DNA of 64,000 nucleotides from Caecitellus pseudoparvulus (lineage: Eukaryota; Bigyra: Bicosoecida), in the NCBI GenBank assembly GCA_965644315.1, contig CBFFRQ010000056.1, forward strand, positions 457,423 through 521,422, given 5' to 3'. Below, piece after piece: positions 60,452-64,000 of the stretch; positions within the stretch are counted from its first letter, which is position 1, and each line of letters begins with the position of its first letter. The translations under genes were made by a program, and so were the position numbers. The notes under the pieces were generated by a model. The model was not told the DNA's origin, searched no databases, and was given only the letters and a program-made list of their open reading frames with translations.

Positions 60452-62625
60452 GTGGGCCGGAGCGCGGTGGTGCGAGCGACCACGGGGTACCGGGCCGTGC
60501 CCGTGGAGTGGAGGGCTGCCGCCCCGCTCTCGACAGACCACCGCGCCATGGCCGTGCTCATCGAATCAATGGTCCAGCAGCTGCATGGGGACCGTTGTTG
60601 GACTCCACCGGGGCTCTTCGAGGACATCTTGCGTGGGGGCTTGGACTGGGGCCCCCACCCCGTGGTCTCATACTGGGGTTGCCAGGAGGCCCACGCTGAC
60701 GTGTGTCCCGCATGCGGCGAGACCACTTCCAGATTACGGCAGCTTGAGCGGTGCGCAGCCATGCGACTGCTCACCGTGGTCACGCTGCGCGGGTGGGACC
60801 CCGCTTGGCTGCTGTTTCGCCGCCCCCCGGCAGCGGCATCCCCGTCCTCGGCATACGTGCTGCAGCCGCACGACGAGCGGGCGGTGGCAGCGGCCTATGA
60901 CGCCTTCGCGGCTGCGCGCGTGCTGCAGCCGGTCACCCCCCAGCAGCTGCAGCAGCACCGAAAGATGGGAGGGCCAGCCGCTTCTGCCTTCGTTGTCACG
61001 ACATGGGCCCCCCAGCCGGGCGTCAGCGACGAAGCTCTACGACAGTGGGCTGCTGCGAACCCAGGCGAGGCGGTGCAGGCCGCCAGCTCTTCCCGCGCGC
61101 CCGCCCGCCCGAGCCGCCTGTTCCGGGCCAAGCAGCGGGTGGTGTACGATCTGGCAGCCGTCAACCAGGCCACAGTGAGCCCCCCATTCCACTACCCCAC
61201 GCTGGAGAGCTGGGCGCTGCGCCTCCCGCCGAACTCGGACTGTGTTGTCCTGGACGTGGAAGCAGGGTACACGGCCATCCCCATCGCTCCGTCGGGCGCC
61301 GGACTGTTCACCATGCTCGCCCAGGGCAGGCCAGCCTTCCGCATGCTTCGGATGGCCTTCGGGTACAGCCCGGCCGGGGCCATTTTCTGCTTTTTTTCTG
61401 GACTTCTGGGCGCCAAGATCGAAGCGGCGTTCCCAGCAGGGCATGTGGTTGTGTACGTAGACGACGTCGGGCTTGGGGGAGCTACGTTGGGGCCACGGCC
61501 ATCGATCGTGCCCAAGATAACTCAACTGTTCGAGGACGTGGGCTTCCGGGTGTCGCGCAAGAAGACGCAAGGGCCACAGCGCGTCGTTCAGTACTTGGGG
61601 ATGGTGGTCAGGTGTGCCCCGTGTGGGGTGTACCTTGAGTGTCCTCAAGCCAAACGAACTCAGCTGCGGTGGCAGCTGGCCGCGGTCCTTAATCGCCTCG
61701 GCGCTTGCTCCACCATCCCCAAGCGCGTTTTCGCCGCGGTCACAGGGCGCTTGCACGGCCTGTCGGCCGTGGTGCCCCACGCAAAACAAACGCTGTCGCT
61801 CTTGTACGATACCATGCGCACACACAAGTACCGCGTCGGCCCCCCGGCGCTCTCGTGCCTGTCCTCCCGGCGTCGCACGGGGCCCTGCGGACCCTCCTTG
61901 GGGCCCTCGGTGGGCCGTTATCGACGGGCCCGATGCGCCCGCTCTCCCCACTGTCAAGCAGGTGGCGCGCCGCCCTCTTTGGCTCGTGCGACGCGTCGGG
62001 GGAAGGCGGGCTGGGGGCAACAGTGTCGAGGTGGGCAGGGCCAGGAGAGCGCACAGACTCCGCTTGGTACGCGTCCATGCGCATCCCCGGCACAGCCCCG
62101 GGCGAGGAGCTCGTGGGAGCCTCCACGATGCTGGAGCTGTACGCAATCGCCTTGGCTATGGCAATGGCGCGGCATGTTTTTCCCGAGCCGGGGCCGCTGC
62201 TGCTTTGCCTAGCTGCGGACAGCCAGGCAGCGGTGGCGCTGGCGCGACGAGGGTACAGCAAGCACAGCCGTGAACTCACGCGCGTCTGCGGGGTCCTCGA
62301 GCGGGTTTCCCGTGTTTTGGACGTCCACTTGGCGCCTCGGTGGATCCCGAGGAGCCTGAATTGGCGGGCGGACGCCCTCAGCCACCCCGAAAGGGTGGAT
62401 AGCAGCACACCGGCAGCGCTCGGCCCCCCGCCAGGGCAACCAGCCGAGCTGGAGGCATCAGCAGGGGGAAGCAGCGCCGCTGAGCGGTGGCATGATGTGT
62501 CCCTAGACGTAGGGCCGTCGGGAGAGGCCGGGGCGGGCACCGCGTGGATTCACTCAGCTCAACTCTCCGTCGCCCTGCACAGACACACTCTGGATAAGGA
62601 AGCAGACCTTCTGGCAGATGATTAG
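60452..62625 (+). CDS. Reverse transcriptase and RNase H of the YR retrotransposon
   Basis: The RT part runs in the gag frame from 60452, with no ATG at its start. Visible motifs are VYDLAAVNQAT, FHYPTLESW, DCVVLDVEAGYTAIPI, FRMLRMAFGYSPAGAIF, the catalytic YVDD (61454-61465), VGFRVSRKKTQ and QYLGMVVR. The thumb continues to about 61850. RNase H is then found in the -1 frame: LFGSCDASGEGGLGA, TMLELYAIALAMAM, LAADSQAAVALARRG and PRSLNWRADALSH, supplying the D-E-D-D set, ending at 62625. So one product requires stop readthrough or reinitiation at 60446 and a -1 shift near 61840; alternatively the RT frame simply ends at 62212. DIRS-group RT by its motif spacing and by RNase H type. Confidence 0.85.
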
Positions 62626-63514
62626 GGCCATCCCCGCGTCCCCGATCAGCAGGATTCACCAACATAGGCTGGCAAAGGGGACGGTGGTCAAGTACGTTCG
62701 CGCGGTTGCTGGCCTGATCAGGGCCGCTCCAGCACCCCGGGACAGGGCGCGGACCATGGTGGGCATCTTAACGGGCGGCGTGGCCGCAGGCAAATGGGCC
62801 CCCCATCGGGCGAAGCAGATCCTGGCGCAATGGGCCGGTGGTTTCAGGTATCTGGGCCTGCCAATCCCGTCGCTAGCCCCGCTGGGGCTCACAGTCGGCA
62901 GCATCTGCCGGGCAATCCGCCGGCTCCACCGAGGGAGAGGGGAGCAACACCGCCGCCCTATCAGCAAAGAACAAGTCATGGAGGCCATGAAGCGGGCATG
63001 GGACGGGCCGCACCTCGGGAGGCATGCCCCAACTGCCGCCGCAGCTATCTACATCGGCTTTCACGGCATGTGCAGGCCGGGAGAGCTCCGGGGCCTGCGA
63101 TGGGAGGAGTTGCACTTCGGGCGGGCGGGCCCCCTGCAGTGGGTGGAGGCCAGGGTCACGGATAAAACGCACCTGAGTGCAAACCGCCACATCCAGGTGG
63201 TGCGCCAGGCCGAGTGGGCGGGGGCCTTCGACCGCCTCCGGGAGCAGGCCCGGGACAAGCGGGGAAGCCTGCTCCCAAGGTGGGCGTGGCTCAGCCTGCA
63301 AGGCATCCTGAAGGCTGTAGCGGGCGTGTCCTTGGCCCACCTGAGACCCGGGGGCAATATGTTCTGGACAGGCCGGGCCCCCGACGTCTTGGTGGAGCAC
63401 GCGGCGGGCTGGGCGGCTGGCTCCCCCACCCGGGCACGATACTACACCCAGGGGGGGGAGGGGGCGAGGCTGTGGCACGAGGCCATGACACCCAGGGGAG
63501 GAAGCAAGCATTGA
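62618..63514 (+). CDS. Tyrosine recombinase of the YR retrotransposon
   Basis: 298 residues, starting at an ATG that overlaps the RNase H stop by 8 bp. It would join the circular cDNA into the genome. The first catalytic Arg is in MCRPGELRGLRW (near 63074). The second box reads AHLRPGGNMFW where active enzymes have HxLRxGG, so the Arg is kept but the His is shifted or replaced. The following GWAAGSPTRARYYTQ has the Trp often found in place of the third-box His and the Tyr nucleophile (63440-63445). The core-binding half (TVVKYVRAVAGLIRAA...) is short but normal for the group. Overlap with the upstream ORF suggests coupled translation. Confidence 0.85.
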   Translation: MIRAIPASPISRIHQHRLAKGTVVKYVRAVAGLIRAAPAPRDRARTMVGILTGGVAAGKWAPHRAKQILAQWAGGFRYLGLPIPSLAPLGLTVGSICRAIRRLHRGRGEQHRRPISKEQVMEAMKRAWDGPHLGRHAPTAAAAIYIGFHGMCRPGELRGLRWEELHFGRAGPLQWVEARVTDKTHLSANRHIQVVRQAEWAGAFDRLREQARDKRGSLLPRWAWLSLQGILKAVAGVSLAHLRPGGNMFWTGRAPDVLVEHAAGWAAGSPTRARYYTQGGEGARLWHEAMTPRGGSKH

Positions 63515-63519
63515 AAAGT

Positions 63520-63663
63520 ATTGGCGGGTGCCGCAAGGAGGCGTCCCCTCCCCCAAGAGATGCAGCGAGCCCTGGTGGCCGCTGGCATAGAGGGGGGAGG
63601 GGACGGCCTCGAGGCGGGCCCAGTTCAATGCATTTCGATTGCCACGCACAACGCACCAACACG
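63520..63663 (+). repeat. Split direct repeat B1 of the YR retrotransposon
   Basis: 144 bp, starting 6 bp after the recombinase stop, identical to B2. It contains AATGCATT at 63627-63634, the same octamer seen after host genes. Confidence 0.92.
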
Positions 63664-63667
63664 AGGG

Positions 63668-63847
63668 AACCGAGGTTGCCGGCACCCCAGCCGGCAACCA
63701 TGTTTCCCGGCAGGAGGGGCGGCGGGCAGTCCCACGCTAGTGGCACAATTGTCCCCCGCCGCCCCAACGCAGAGTAGACGACGGCAGGACCGGGCATGAC
63801 AAAACCAGTCATTAGCCGGCCTCGTCACTCTCTTTCCTTTTTTTTTC
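63668..63847 (+). repeat. Split direct repeat A2 of the YR retrotransposon
   Basis: About 180 bp, second copy of A1, lying between B1 and B2. Only AGGG separates it from B1. The T-run is one base longer than in A1. Confidence 0.92.
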
Positions 63848-63856
63848 TTTTTCTCG

Positions 63857-64000
63857 ATTGGCGGGTGCCGCAAGGAGGCGTCCCCTCCCCCAAGAGATGC
63901 AGCGAGCCCTGGTGGCCGCTGGCATAGAGGGGGGAGGGGACGGCCTCGAGGCGGGCCCAGTTCAATGCATTTCGATTGCCACGCACAACGCACCAACACG
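63857..64000 (+). repeat. Split direct repeat B2 of the YR retrotransposon (reaches window end)
   Basis: Identical to B1 over all 144 bases. The window ends exactly where B1 meets the AGGG joint, so the true end of the element is at or just past position 64000. AATGCATT recurs at 63964-63971. Confidence 0.9.

Larger units (their letters stand above)
58183..64000 (+). mobile_element. Ngaro/PAT-type tyrosine-recombinase retrotransposon
   Basis: A 5.8-kb element with the layout A1 - gag - RT/RNase H - tyrosine recombinase - B1 - A2 - B2, the split direct repeats characteristic of PAT and Ngaro YR retrotransposons. These integrate through a circular intermediate by recombinase and not by a DDE integrase. 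No methyltransferase domain is found between RNase H and the recombinase, which favours Ngaro over DIRS/PAT. A1 equals A2 apart from one T in the terminal run, and B1 equals B2 over all 144 positions visible, so the copy is recent. The right end reaches the window edge: the last base corresponds to 63663 in B1, just before the B1/A2 junction. It sits 72 bp after METTL16. Confidence 0.9.

Noticed and set aside
1-64000. CRISPR arrays, bacterial operons or phage genes
   Set aside because: The only regular repeats are coding minisatellites, the GT64 duplication and the split repeats of the retroelement; introns and gene content are eukaryotic throughout.

Overview
The window is a gene-dense stretch of a high-GC eukaryotic nuclear genome. 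Most genes carry spliceosomal introns with GT-AG ends (donors mostly GTGAG/GTGCG, acceptors C-rich then CAG). Introns run from 34 to about 240 nt, and neighbouring genes are often less than 200 bp apart. The gene set (Pol III and Pol II subunits, Integrator nuclease, APC/C cullin, HOOK-like adaptor, COQ8, mitochondrial intermediate peptidase, METTL16, an RIIa-domain protein of the kind found in cilia) points to a free-living flagellated protist. A high-GC stramenopile such as a Cafeteria-like flagellate would fit, partly because of the Ngaro-type retroelement, but that is a guess and no sequence here proves it.

0-10.6 kb: 3' part of the RNA polymerase III largest subunit, the Integrator endonuclease INTS11, a 5S rRNA gene with its T-run terminator, a flavohemoglobin (NO dioxygenase), and a long low-complexity protein with a 15-copy minisatellite. 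10.9-37 kb: three paralogous multi-pass membrane proteins of a family I do not recognise (A, B and C, all on the + strand). They are interleaved with a putative alanine-rich regulator, two unknown proteins, APC2, a divergent Sec1/SCFD2-like protein, and a tandem pair of GT64 (exostosin-type) glycosyltransferases.

37-58 kb: a small RIIa-domain protein, RPB7 with a 15-nt first exon, a coiled-coil protein, a HOOK-like coiled-coil protein, a PPR-type organellar protein, a second minisatellite protein, mitochondrial intermediate peptidase, COQ8, ALKBH7 and METTL16. Several of these are mitochondrial (PPR protein, MIPEP, COQ8, ALKBH7), but they look like independent neighbours and not a functional cluster.

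58.18-64.0 kb: a complete-looking tyrosine-recombinase retrotransposon of the Ngaro/PAT type. It has the split direct repeats A1 - ORFs - B1 A2 B2, a gag-like ORF, an RT/RNase H ORF and a tyrosine recombinase ORF. The repeat copies are identical, which suggests a recent insertion. Its gag and RT frames are separated by one in-frame TAG, and RT and RNase H are offset by -1.

A cross-cutting pattern is a short AATGCA/AATGCATT element just after the stop codons of about ten genes. It is palindromic in some convergent gaps, and the octamer also occurs in the B repeats of the retroelement. I read it as a candidate 3'-end-processing signal.
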